The notes below the pieces were generated by a model, which did no database searches, was not told where the DNA came from, and was given only the letters and a program-made list of their open reading frames with translations. Positions 40,301 to 50,932 of a DNA stretch of 64,000 nucleotides are shown piece after piece. A program made the translations under genes and the position numbers. The stretch's first letter is position 1. Each line of letters begins with the position of its first letter. Location of the stretch: contig JABBOT010000002.1 of assembly GCA_016165875.1 (NCBI GenBank), positions 29,402,265 to 29,466,264 of the forward strand. The letters run 5' to 3'. The DNA comes from Acanthopleura granulata. Taxonomy: Eukaryota > Mollusca > Polyplacophora > Chitonida > Chitonidae.

Positions 40301-42557
40301 ACAACAAAATGCAGAGCTTAGGCCCCAGTTACTCTCGGCGGGAAATGTTTCCTATTACTTGCTGAGTGCAACAGAAGATGCCACCTAGTAAACTGATTTT
40401 ATGATCTAAACCTTGGCAGGCACAGGCTTCATTGACTGGGACCGGTTTAAGTTGTTGTTTGAGAGGAAGCTGAGAGAAGATGAGGACGAGCGTGAATTGA
40501 AAGATGCTTTTAGGGTATTGGACAAAAATAACCGAGGTGTGATAGACGTGGCTGACCTTCGGTGGATTCTAAAGAGCTTGGGTGATGACCTGACCGACGA
40601 TGAGATCGAAGACATGATTGAGGAGACCGACACAGATCGCAGCGGCACCGTCGATTACGAAGGTAGGAGGCGCTGTTGCTTGGTGGGATAGGGGTCGGTG
40701 GAGGTTGCTTAGAACATCAAGTGTCCCTAATTGGGGATGTCGACAGTCTATACATACCTCTAGAATAATACCTACTGAAGGTACACACGTCAAGAGTTAT
40801 TAAATTTGCTGAAAAGTCTACAATTTCCCCCACAACACTAGATCTGTATTTCTGCGTGTATTTTCAAATAGTATTAAGCAGTACTTACATATGATCAAAA
40901 CACAGAACAATATAGCCCTGAGTAAGGTCTGAATTATGTCAACCGTATTTACGCTAATGTGTTGGTTAGAGCGTGTCATACTTTCATACACGACAAAAAA
41001 CAAAACAAAAAACCCCCCGTTCCCTGTAGTGTAAAAATGTATAATTCTATGCCTTCTGATGTATTTTTTTCACACAGATATGATCGTGGTTTGGTGTGTA
41101 CAGTGTGTTGCTTGTGTGGTTGATATAAGTGGTACCTGTCAGTACTGACTGTATCTGTTTACACGGGTGCCCGTATTGGAATGGGTTCCCGTGTGGTAGA
41201 ATGGTTAGAACCTTGTGGTACGTACAAACCGACAATTGGCACACCTGTCTTGTCTTGTTGGGATGAATCACGTCACGTGAGGGTGGTAAAACGCCACGAT
41301 TGTGCTTGATACCGTATAAGCCGAGCTCACTTCATTTTGTGTGGTGGTTGATTTCTATCAAACGGCCTGTACACAAGCTGGCAGATAGCACTGCGGCAAG
41401 GTAGATTTGTACCATTTTTCCGTTACCTGTCCCCACCTTTATCTGTAACAGTCGCGTAGTTTTCAATAAATGATTAACCCGAAGCTTGACTTCCCATATG
41501 CTATGGACAGTGATCTTTATTGGAAAAAGTCTAAGAAAAAGGTGATATAACCCGGAAATGTCAAAAAAGGTACACAACCTTGTAGCTAATATTATTCCAC
41601 ATGATGTTATTCGCAGGCCTTGTGTACAAACCAGAGAGTCTGTCTGAAACTGGTCACCATATATATAGTTTGGCTTACTGTAGCTGTGTTAAGGGTTGTA
41701 TGCAGAGTTGTCGGCCTTGAGGTGTGGTTTGCAGTGAGAGTATTCTGTGCCCGTATTTGGGAAGCGTGCAGAGGACATGGTAAATGCTGACTCTTTACTG
41801 TACAGCTTTCTCCATACAATTCTGTTCTGTATTGAGTCGTGTGCTGATCATAGAGCTAATTTAGCCATGTTATCTCTCTGCAACCGACTGTGGGCACGAC
41901 TGAAGTGTGTAGATTATACATGTATGTGTTCTCGTACATTTCATCATAATCCAGAAAGAAATAGTTCTTTTCGTTAAGGCACAACCTAAAATTGTAAACT
42001 GGAAAAGCTAGATTGAATTTGTAGAATATGTCCACATGTGATACACATTCATCTTTAATTCGCTTCATCGGTCTCAGCAGTATGCCTACCTACAGAAATG
42101 TAATGCTAAACAACGTGGAAAAAAAACCCCCTGAAAAGCAGTATTTGTGTGTGGATTGTATTTGTGGTTTATTTCCTCTCGTTGCAGAGTTCAAAAGTCT
42201 GATGAGTTCGGAATGATGCTGGCCTGGAGATTTATTCCACACGCCACTAATCTAATGAATGGATTTCACCCCATGTAGGAGTAACAACTAAGCTCGCACC
42301 AAAACGAGGCCACCGTCATGTCCTTACCTCCCACCTACCATTCGTCAACCAATCGTCTTGTCATACATCTGCAGTATCTCTTCTGACCAGCCCTCAACTG
42401 TGCTTAAATAGACTGTCACCTGTTACTAACTACGCCTCTAACTGCTTGATTTCTGCATGTACTGCGCATGTCTTTAACACTTGGCTTTTCCCAGAGAAAT
42501 AAAGCTTAAAACCTTTCTCTTTTGTTGGCAGAGTTCAGACATTTGATGATGGCCTGA
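22375..42557 (+). CDS. calmodulin-like four-EF-hand protein, five coding exons with alternative terminal exons (150/149 aa)
   Basis: Coding exons are 22375-22377 (ATG only, context agccATG|GTGAGT), 23394-23427, 39970-40113, 40420-40662, and either 42188-42216 or 42532-42557. Junction phases are 0,1,1,1, as in classical calmodulin genes. The start M-NEFRVSEKQFN-DAKEAFKLFD aligns with calmodulin's N-terminus and length matches (calmodulin 149 codons with Met). EF loops: 22-33 (DKKGEGRVPMKE, degenerate at positions 3, 5 and 9), 58-69 (DEDGTGFIDWDR, Glu12 replaced by Arg), 95-106 (DKNNRGVIDVAD, weak) and 131-142 (DTDRSGTVDYEE, canonical). Probably only the fourth site binds Ca2+ well. Intron 2 is 16.5 kb. 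It could be called calmodulin-like or troponin C-like; it is not calmodulin itself. Confidence 0.93.
24070..24189 (+). other. candidate first exon, CpG-richer start (39-codon ORF)
   Basis: CAACATGGCGGACGC gives a strong start context that also resembles a YY1 site. The frame MADAAVSPLAGCRVLSL runs to TGA at 24187-24189. No convincing donor is seen, so this may be a promoter or first exon of an intronic gene, or nothing. Confidence 0.22.
24263..24778 (-). CDS. hypothetical ORF, 171 codons
   Basis: An uninterrupted minus-strand frame lies in the same CpG-richer island. Its C-terminal half (KLSRDVIKLEHRGDKDLASI, then a KKPKRKKGK basic run) looks more protein-like than the N-terminal half, which contains a proline run made by a G/C-rich tract. 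No family is recognised. It may be chance. Confidence 0.22.
   Translation of the reverse strand: MPSTVILYTIHLDSGTCICRSDEPEKRTHVCKGLANWLIFSRNADRVLVCEHPLHSPALPLPPPPRPHMFSGMGRPVLRRHVAAPLATATLDSWRMPSLGESTSANSTPFCRKSDTMKLSRDVIKLEHRGDKDLASILETVSYFFSPGKCITFDKKPKRKKGKFSVDHTVR
27520..28180 (+). repeat. degenerate tandem repeat, about 110-bp or longer unit
   Basis: At least four diverged blocks start with 'agaacctcaaattaaggtt'-like sequence (about 27538, 27797, 27872 and 28150) followed by 'aggagcaggagtaggg'-like purine stretches. Open frames here are by-products. Confidence 0.45.
28544..28885 (-). other. unassigned open frame, possible transposon or gene fragment
   Basis: The frame is open from 28885 to 28544 and reads SPDIWTVEGVQKGDLLLNPY near its start. 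I do not recognise it. It has no good upstream splice or start context except a Met at 28831. Confidence 0.2.
29060..29119. repeat. perfect 60-bp palindrome
   Basis: Two 30-nt arms with no spacer, centred between 29089 and 29090, pair at every base; the mismatch begins at 29059/29120. The arm core is TTGTACACGCAAAACAATGT. Transcribed, it would form a long hairpin. Confidence 0.95.
29902..29976 (+). repeat. 35-bp tandem direct duplication
   Basis: GTGTGTTACACGCACATGTT and its following bases repeat head to tail, 29902-29936 and 29937-29971, with a partial third copy start. Confidence 0.9.
31060..31458 (+). pseudogene. frameshifted fragment of an unidentified protein-coding sequence
   Basis: Frame 31202-31414 reads GFVGHSLEVLTSAAEGIAFK, then TAQVVPDFVGMIYRDTFWDP and APGKLYAQL. 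At about 31370 the sense passes to another frame reading ALAGIASVSLMRARKKEKNS with a stop at 31458, a membrane-segment-plus-basic-tail ending. Upstream, EPKAKEPEATIVYTPWPETT (about 31062-31121) is followed by stops. The composition is strongly protein-like but broken by at least two frameshifts or stops. I cannot name the family. An exon pair of a living gene is the alternative, but no matching splice sites are seen. Confidence 0.5.
35440..36000 (-). pseudogene. possible old coding fragment interrupted by a SINE
   Basis: Minus-strand frames on both sides of the SINE at 35687-35832 are charged and protein-like: KVDHGKAEKKGKELGQDKK on the right (35998-35841) and YYEQEVYDKDIKRAQHKAGS on the left (35650-35442). 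With the SINE and one TSD removed, the right frame runs a little further and then stops. No family is recognised. Confidence 0.25.
35687..35832 (+). mobile_element. 5'-truncated SINE family A with TSD
   Basis: The plus-strand body 'gggctctgtccggtttcctcc' ends in (AAATA)n. Perfect 8-bp TSDs ATGTTCTA lie at 35679-35686 and 35833-35840. Confidence 0.88.
42188..42216 (+). CDS. alternative terminal exon 5a of calmodulin-like gene
   Basis: A 'ctcgttgcag' acceptor in phase 1 gives EFKSLMSSE then TGA. The first Glu completes the fourth EF loop (position 12). A polyadenylation signal AATAAA lies at 42498-42503, just before exon 5b. Confidence 0.88.
42498..42503 (+). terminator. polyadenylation signal for exon 5a transcript
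   Basis: AATAAA lies 282 nt after the 5a stop and immediately upstream of the 5b acceptor. Confidence 0.6.
42532..42557 (+). CDS. alternative terminal exon 5b of calmodulin-like gene
   Basis: A 'tttgttggcag' acceptor in the same phase gives EFRHLMMA then TGA. It also supplies the loop-12 Glu and a hydrophobic final helix. The only AATAAA after exon 5a sits 34 bp before it, so 5a and 5b transcripts would have separate 3' ends. Candidate signals for 5b are at 43146-43151 and 43936-43941. Confidence 0.85.
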
Positions 42558-43935
42558 GGACGTGTCGCGCAGGCGCATGTTAGCGCTGGGCGTTGCAGAG
42601 GTATAAATGCGCTGAGAGTTGGGCGGGAATGGAATAACCCCGCGGGATTACGTTGTTCAAATGCATGACTTTTATTTATGTAGCCATATGACGTTTTTCA
42701 TGTTTATGTGCGTTTGTTATATTTACACGGAGGGCACACTCTGTGAATGTTCTCATCATTTGATTACGCCTTTGCTAAAACTTTAATTGAGGTTACACGC
42801 ATATTTCTGAATGAAAACGAAAAATGCACCAAGAAATCTACATTATTGACGCACGTTGCGATTGCATCTCAACTTACCCGGCAAGTCGATGTATATCCAA
42901 AGACAGCTTGCTCTTCTGGGTCCTGTAGATCTGATCTTGAATGACATAAAGCCCTGGAACAAAGAATACACCCAGAAAATCAAACTATTCAGTAAAAAAT
43001 GTCATAGCGCATGTCGTAAGAAACCCGGGTTTTGTCATTCGGCACACCATGATTGTCTTTAAGCATGTAAGCACTGATATCTTAGATCACAACACGTGTA
43101 TAAATACTGTGTGTGTGATTGTGTTAGTGGATTGGTTCTGATGAAAATAAAGAAAATACCTAAAAAAGACATTGCGTTAAACCTTACCCTCGGCTGTTTT
43201 ATTCGGAATAACATAACTGGACGAGCGAAATGAAATATCTGTGGGATGATCAAAATTACTGGGTTATTCTTTATGCAAGGCTTTACTGTGATTTTAATAT
43301 GGTTGTCTGAATTGCAAGAGAATTTTTTCAGGAGCGCATTTCTGCCAGTTGGATATGATTGTACCAGCAATTCTGGTCAGTGTTTGTCGTCACCTGCTAA
43401 CGAACCAGTGACGTCACGTCCGGCAATGCTGGTTGTGTCACGCGTTCTTGTCGTCCGCTCAGCAGGACTGATAGCGTATGGACGGCGATTGCGTGCTGTC
43501 GTTCAGTATTTTGTTGCGTAACACAAATTTAACACCGTTGAGCATATGACTGAACTCATTTTTGTTTTTCAACTTTTTAACATTTATTGAATTTCTAATA
43601 CAATGTACTATTTTCTACACGCCATAACCATACTCACAAGCTCTAACTTTCCCCGACATCTCGAGGACAGCGAACCTACATCATAACTCATGGAGATTCC
43701 AATGGGCTGAACAAATTTCAAGACTTTTGTGTAATCCTTTGAGGCATTTTTATTTGTCCGTTCGATGCCGGAAGAAGGAGACCTTTATTATTATAATTTA
43801 TGTGTAAAATTATTGTACAGTAAAGAGACACTGAGGAGGTGTCAGATGAGTCAGTTGTGTCTGTCTTATTTTATTATCAGCATGATGAGGGCATGTTGTA
43901 GTTAGCACACATCACTACAACATAGGTCCGGGGGC

Positions 43936-43941
43936 AATAAA
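43936..43941 (+). terminator. candidate polyadenylation signal for exon 5b transcript
   Basis: AATAAAGCTTAAAA is identical in context to the signal at 42498. Another AATAAA lies at 43146-43151. Confidence 0.35.
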
Positions 43942-44089
43942 GCTTAAAATGAGATGCTGCTTGGGGGAGATTTACTCACGGTATCGAAGGGAACAAGGTA
44001 ATGACGAAATCGACGCATCAAACCACATGAACTTCCACATTAATTCACAGAAAACCCAAGTTCATCATGTACTTGTGCATGTATTTGTT

Positions 44090-44290
44090 TCTTTATCGGG
44101 CTGATTGGATTTAACGCCATACCCAAGGAATTTTCACACAAACGGCGATGGTCATTTTAAATCTGAGGGAAACCGAAGTGCCCAGAGTGAACGGCCGGCC
44201 TTCCACAGGTACCCGACTTTACGCCAAATCATCGCCACCTGCATTAGAATTAGTGACCTCATCCGTCAGGCTGAGGCAAGGGTAACGCTT
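44090..44290 (-). mobile_element. degenerate SINE, related to family A/B
   Basis: The left part has the shared tail pattern ('ggatttaacgccatacccaa', 'gaattttcac') and a 'ctgagggaaacc' body. The right part is unlike family A. No TSD was found. Confidence 0.45.
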
Positions 44291-44849
44291 TTTCGGAATA
44301 AATCTGAGAGGGCCCATCGTGTACACGTAATTACAACGCTAACGACCCCAGTATGGTTTACTCTCCGAACGCTTACACACCCATATTCTGGATCTGGATG
44401 AAATGAGTCAGTATGAGGTCTTCTTGGCGAAAATGTCGACTATGCAAAGTAGTCTCCCTTCCGTTTCCTATATTTGACAGTGGTCCTCTGTTAGTGTTTT
44501 GTTAGTCATCGGAGCCGAAATGTCTGCCGATTTTGTCCGCAAAAAAATGAGGATTCCACTCACGGATTATATATAACTGAGTGCACCTATATGAGTGATC
44601 ACAGATAGTATTCAGTCCCTGTTTGTCTCTTCGTGTGCAATCAGATGATTTACATTCTGCAATACGATACTCAGCTATGCTGGTGTCATTCTTGGATCGT
44701 AACCCGTGATGGTCACACCGATACTAACAATTATTAACTTAGATTTACTTTCAAAGACAACTTACACAGCTAGGATTCCTCATAGGAGACAGGAAATAAA
44801 TTTGAAAATGGGCATATATGCTTTGTCCCACAATAGACTGTGTTTTCAG

Positions 44850-44906
44850 GAGGACTTTATCGAGTTGGAATCCGACGAAGACGAGGTAGAAATTGAGGAA
44901 AAATGA
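44850..44906 (+). other. candidate acidic terminal exon
   Basis: After acceptor 'tgtgttttcag', a phase-0 frame EDFIELESDEDEVEIEEK runs to TGA. The acidic tail looks coded, but its phase does not fit the calmodulin-like gene upstream, and no partner exon was found. Confidence 0.3.
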
Positions 44907-45139
44907 AAATGAAGCACGTGGTAAATGCGATGGTTGGAGAGAGTTACCGGACACAGGGAGTGGGGGTCTTGTCATCCAGTGAGACACTTTCTCTAAGAAT
45001 GTTAGTTAACACTACTGAACTTCCATTGGAGTATCTCTCGATGATGGCACTAAACTATGGGATGATGGACATAGCTTCGTGCCAGCGTTCCATCTTTTCG
45101 TTCCATTGCCGGGGAGGCACGACAATACAGCGATGGTGT

Positions 45140-45440
45140 ACTGTAGGGAAAAGGCCTCACGCTACTGGTGAAATGCTGCCTCTTGTCAGTTTACCTCAGG
45201 TTGTGTTTTATTCTAACTCTTCATGTAAGTGTTAAAGAAATAACAACTTATACCCGCAATAGCACCTCGGCTTGAGTAGAATCAGTTGAAAAATTACTCA
45301 AAATGCTGTGTTGTCATCACATTTAACACTAGTACACAATCACATGAAAACAATACACGGATCAGACCTCGGGGATGGTTAATTCACTAGCAGAATCACG
45401 GTTTACCCAGGGATACAACATAAGAGACTAGACCATACAG
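45140..45440 (+). repeat. dispersed repeat X, copy 2
   Basis: It carries 'cctcttgtcagtttacctcag' then 'gttttattctaactcttcatgtaagtgtt' and a 3' part ('aaattactcaaaatgctgtgttg', 'cactagcagaatcacggttt'). The same 3' part is found right of the solo LTR (52060-52170). Confidence 0.55.
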
Positions 45441-45454
45441 ATTAAAACACGGTA

Positions 45455-45620
45455 GTGAGGATAGTGTAAAATCGTCGAACCTTAACGGTGAAATGCGTCA
45501 TTTTGTCAATTTACCTCAGTTAAGGTTTTATTCTAACTAATGATTTAAGTGTATAAGAAGTAACAACTTACACTCCCTTAGAAGTGGACTGAGGTATAAA
45601 TTAAGTAGAGAAAATTGCGG
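45455..45620 (+). repeat. dispersed repeat X, copy 3
   Basis: 'tttgtcaatttacctcagtt' continues directly into 'aaggttttattctaactaat'. This is the uninterrupted version of the site that holds the solo LTR. Confidence 0.6.
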
Positions 45621-46289
45621 TGATATTAGACAAATAAGCACAACAGGACTTTCTAACGGCAGCCCTATCTGCCGTCTAATCTACTACTTTCTCTCAACAT
45701 ATACACATTAAAACCGACATTCGTGTACCAGCCGCCAACCAAAATGGGCGTTCCGGGTCAATAATCGCAAGACCAGTTTCAAAAAACGACAAATAACACA
45801 AACCACCAAAGATGTAAGAAAATATATAGAGTATAAAAATTAGCACGGATTCATGCAAAGACAAGCAGTCAACAGTTTTCATTGATGACGAAATGGTACT
45901 ATGAATGTTCTAGGCGGATGAATAAAATCAGTTTCCAAATCGTGTACAATTTTAGTATGCATAGTGTCGATAATCAAATATGAGCTTTGATTGCAACTGT
46001 CCTAATAACCAACCTGGCGATCATACTCAAGACGATCAACATACGGACCCTACCCGAGTCCCAGTGATCCTGAACACTCTAACAAGAGAGGCAGTGTTCC
46101 TATGTAGGAAATGGTAATCTGTTATTAGTAGTTTATACCGCAGAATATTTATGCAACACCGTGATGAGGACAAGCATTCTGAAGTCAAGTAGTAGTCGGA
46201 CCGGGGGAAGATGTGTTGTCATAAGCAAGTGTGTTTATCAAGGACCATTTTTCTCGTGGAATAACCCAGTAGGCAGCGCGGTTAAGCAA

Positions 46290-46400
46290 AGCTGTAAGCT
46301 ATACGTGGCAAAGTTCGCCAGTAAGTTTCCAAAAGTCGGTGGTTTACCCCGGGCACTCTGGGTTCTTCTATCCATAAAACTGATCGCAATCGTATAAGAG
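46290..46400 (+). mobile_element. very degenerate SINE family A fragment
   Basis: 'ggtttaccccgggcactctg' followed by 'cgcaatcgtataag' resembles the family A body and tail in plus orientation. Weak match. Confidence 0.35.
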
Positions 46401-47306
46401 CCTCTATATGAGAAACCTCCTGACCTAAAGGACAAGGTAGAGAGCATTGAAAGCTGTACATCGTGAAACGCAAGCACACTTGTCATTCATTTGCCATTTG
46501 TCTTCCGGAAAAACCTGGAAGACAACCCGGTCAACGCTGTGGATTATCTCATTTCATTTACATTCTTAAGCACTTGACATAATTCAATTTAGAGTGTCGA
46601 TGTGGTCGTGGGATAGCCATAAAATATGATTACCATTAAGTAGGACAGCCGTTTCCCCCGAAACAAAGTTACGTGGTCGGCATGCTATTGTGTAACCCAG
46701 AAATATCGATCTGAGAACGATTCTAGGGATGATATTCACAAAGGATCAAGGAACTGAAAAACCCCAAGAATGAACGTTATTGGAAAATTTGTCACGGTGA
46801 AAGATGTGATAATGTTACATACAACCAGGTTATTTTTCTGGGAACGGTGTGATGTCAGTGAAAATGTGCAGACCTAAACGGTAAGTCTGGCCATCGATCT
46901 GAAAACAAATTGTATATTCTTTTGTCAGCATGGCGTGTTTGTTTATTACCTTTCAGTGTTAGTTCGATAATCGCTCATCCTTGAAGCAAAATTATCCCAA
47001 TGCTGAAATATGTTTGTCTAAAACATCGTTCTGAGGTCATCACCAGGAAAGAAACCCTATCAGTATAGAGATACCAAAGATTACGGTATAGACTTGTGCA
47101 TTCTCGCGAAAACTACTATAGATAACACTGAGATAGCTTTTTCACGCACCTACGAGCAATTAGTGCAGTGATATTCACCACAAGAATGGAGTAATATTTT
47201 TGATAGCTACCACTAGAAAAATCATAATCCTGGCTTCCAAGTACCCTTAGAATTGCACGTCGAACAAGTGTGAACGATACATCAACGAAGGATTTTAGAA
47301 TGCAGC

Positions 47307-47412
47307 ATATAGAGAGTAAAACCAGAGCAACCACAACGGATTGTTAGTTTCACACGTTACTGACGAAACCCCGGCCTCTTGTCAATTTACCTTGGTTAGG
47401 GTTTTATTCTAT
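47307..47412 (+). repeat. dispersed repeat X, copy 4
   Basis: It runs from GAGAGTAAAACCAGAGCA through 'cctcttgtcaatttaccttg' to 'ggttttattcta'. Confidence 0.65.
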
Positions 47413-47986
47413 GTTAGACTATTTTACGCTTAATAATAAACATACAGCATCACATCCTCAAGGGAAATGATTAACGCACTAAGCCTCTGTAAGTAAAACT
47501 GTATACCATTTACGTATATGACTAGCAGTCAATGAACTGAAACTGCCCATCACTCATCTTCACCATTCTTACTATGAAATGAAGTAAGCTCATGATATAG
47601 GATTTCAATGCGTTCCGGATAAAATAGAATTGTGGAATCATTTTCATATGGTTACCTGTTGGGTAAAATAAGTTTAGATATGTTTCTAAAACAGATGTAA
47701 ATATTCTAACTTGTTAGTTGACAAACGCTCTTTGACAGCTTGTGTCACACATGGCTATTCTTTGCAGTAATGTGCCCGTGGCCTGTTTAACTAAATATAC
47801 CTGAAAAGGTATATCCGTGAATAAATGAAGACAGTGAAGGTCAAATGTGTAGTAGAAAGTGAAATATGAAGAGAAATGGCGAGAAATCCCAGTTAAGTAA
47901 AAGTTACACTGGTCCATGAGGTCATAAAACATTAACGGAGACCTTCAGCTTGGGTCGAATGGAAAAAGTTAATCAAGGAAGAAGCG

Positions 47987-48532
47987 ATGGCCACAGACAC
48001 TTGTTCACCGCCATTAATTGGCTGTAGGAGTACTTTGTTGCACTCACGACGCTCATTGATCAAAAGGTTCCGTTTTCTTCATCTTTCCAAGTCTCCTGCT
48101 CATCCTTCACCCGGTCCTTGTGTGTGGTCAGCCTGCTACTCATCTTACCCTTCTAAATTCCGTTCACATCCCCAAGCTGGCTACCACCCTTCTCTCCAAT
48201 ACAATTCTCTATACACACCACCACTTTTCCACGTCGTCACCTCTATAGAATCTATGGCTGTAAAATTCCATTTGGCAAATAAGTCATTGTTATTTATCAG
48301 ACCAGGACAAAGGCAGCTTGCCTCTGAGCGATCGAGGGAAAACGGCTGGCGTCATCTACTGTCGGCTGGATTCTACAGCAAGAATGTTTCCTCGAAATTA
48401 ATCACAAAGCCGCTTATTGCATTTACAGGAGTTGCCATCAGCAAATGTGATTTCGGATCTACAGGCCTGCTCTGCTTCTTACCGCCATCAGACCACTTTT
48501 TTTCACAACCTAAGACTCCAAATTTGTTCTGA
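47987..48532 (+). other. longest open frame in the window (181 codons), probably not a gene
   Basis: The frame has no recognisable domain and its composition is compatible with chance (pyrimidine-rich stretch). It might be a lineage-specific gene; nothing supports it beyond length. Confidence 0.15.
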
Positions 48533-50828
48533 AATTGGTTTTCCGAATTGAAATACATTTATGATGACTACTGATGCACAGATACATTTTCGTGTTTATT
48601 TGATTATAGAGTAAGTACACTTCAAAGTCCAATGTGTGGCATGAGATGTTGAGGTCCACTGTTGATAAGTAGATAGAAGACTTAGAAAGGTACAGATTCA
48701 CGAGATGTTTCTGGCATTCTTACCTGATATCTAAGCCTGTTTGTCTTGTTACATTAGACAATGGTATGAGTGCGAAATGAACAGGTACCACACATGAAGC
48801 AACACTCCTTTTATTACCTAATTCTGCTTACGCCTTGGAGCTGGGGGCGTGTGAGTTGCCACTATATGTATGCATTAAATTAAACCCTAACTGAAGTTAA
48901 TAGAAGTAAAAAGGCCAGATTTCATCGATTAGGTGTGACCTTTTGCCAACTAGCACACTGTCGGCTCTGCTCTTGTATTTCTCTGTATGCAGTAGTCTTT
49001 TGTAGTTTAATGTTTTCCCAATTAGCAATACCTATCCCATACCGTCAATATATACATGTAGAATTATGTCGGTCAGATTTGGTATGGCGAATATTGCACC
49101 CCATATTTGTGAAAGACAAGTGGTCTTCAACAAACGTTACACTGTGCCCACAAGTAGTGAGAACAGGGGAATGTACAAAGGCATGGATTAAATCCCTCGT
49201 TTTGGGAAGTGCGCGTCCTGTTTCATACTCCAGGCTTCAGTCGTAAGCTGAACTGAATTGTACCATTAACAATAGAAACCGTCTTGATTGTTTCCCAATG
49301 TAAAGTGTCCATCTCTAAAGGCTGTTAAAATATATAGCGTTTGGAACAAACCACGTTACTGATAAATTCATCGTGGACTTTTATATACATGTGCCAACAT
49401 CGTGTTCAGGTGTAAAATCCCCCCCATCAAAGGAATTGTTCCCTTTATAATACTAACCAGCTGCTAGAGAGTCTGTATCGTAAACTACTATGATACATCC
49501 ATACATGGTTACAGAGAGTCCAGGTTATGAGTTAACAACTTCTACCAAATACATGTGAGGATCAAGAAGACATAATTTGTACTTGCCTGCTGAAAACGCA
49601 CGATGTCGTGGGCTGGGTAAATGAAGTGAACCAAGTCCACTATAAATCTCATGGGAAAGCATTTCAAATTTCTTTGTCACCATTGATACTTTCAGTATTT
49701 AGTTTTGTTGGCTTGGTTGCCCACCTTTCCCTTAAGGCATGTTGGATGTCTGAATCATTCAGACTCCTTAACGCTGTCCTGTGACACACTGATTTGATGG
49801 TTATCAAATCAATGATTAGACATGGTCCCGGAATATCCAGCCCAAACTATAATTACATACATCGTGGTATAAATAATTCATTTACCGCCTTAGACATGTC
49901 ATGTGTACTTTTTTCTTCGTTGACCAGTCTTTCACTACACAGGACAAAGATGGCTAATACCGGATTTGGGATTGAGTGGTAGAACACGCGAACAGACAAA
50001 GGAAAAAATCAAATATTCTCTGGTTCATAGTTTTGGGTGATGTCTGCATGTCCATACTCAGTCTCCTCTTTGAGCAGGCACTTCACCAATAATGAAATAA
50101 TAAGACCAGTCAAATTCTACAATTGAATTTATATCAGTTGATTTTTGCAATGAAGATCACCAACACATACGTCAACAAGCAGTTGATATACTGGAGTATT
50201 AGAAGGACATCATAAAACATCAGCTTGCTTAAAATCATACATCAATCTTTAGAAAGATTTATCCGTAGGTTAAGATCCTAAAATGAAAATAGACTTACTC
50301 ACGATACATAATAAACAAACCATTTTTTAAACGTTGATATTTTTAGTGAGTTATTACAAACATGGCACAACAGGGTAAGGTATCAACCAAATCATGTTGA
50401 ATATTATGTTTTCTCGGGCAGATTCTCTAACCTTGATGTTATGAACTCGTAACAAATTACTGTCTGCCTTCATAATTTGGTGAAGCTCAATATGCTGTGG
50501 ACGTTATTGAATTGATTCATTACATCCGGTTCTTATATCATTTTAAAGATAACAGTGTCCATCGCTGAGAGATCTGTTGTTATCGATCGAATACGACGTT
50601 ATTTTGTAATATTATTTTTTCCAAAAGATAATTTCGTCTCTGCGGTGAATACAACGGCCGTTACTACTGGGATGAAGCCTAATGCGCCTCTGTTTTTGTC
50701 TCCTTCCCTCTAAAACCTCTCTCCCTCCCCCTCTTTCCTACCATTCAGTACGTAATATAAATACTGAATTGTACATATATTTGGAGTAGAATGAATATAG
50801 TAGAGATGTGTAAATGTTAAGACTACAT

Positions 50829-50932
50829 CATGGAGAGTAAAACCAGAGCAGCGACGACTGTGTGATATTTGGCAAATAGTCACACGTCATCGGTGAACTC
50901 TGGTTTCTTATCAATTTACCTCAGTTGGGGGC
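50829..50932 (+). repeat. dispersed repeat X, copy 5, left part
   Basis: It runs from GAGAGTAAAACCAGAGCA to 'tcaatttacctcagttgggg', where the LTR begins. Confidence 0.65.

Noticed and set aside
47987..48532. 181-codon ORF as a confident gene
   Set aside because: Only length supports it; pyrimidine-rich, no domain, no start or splice context. Listed at low confidence.
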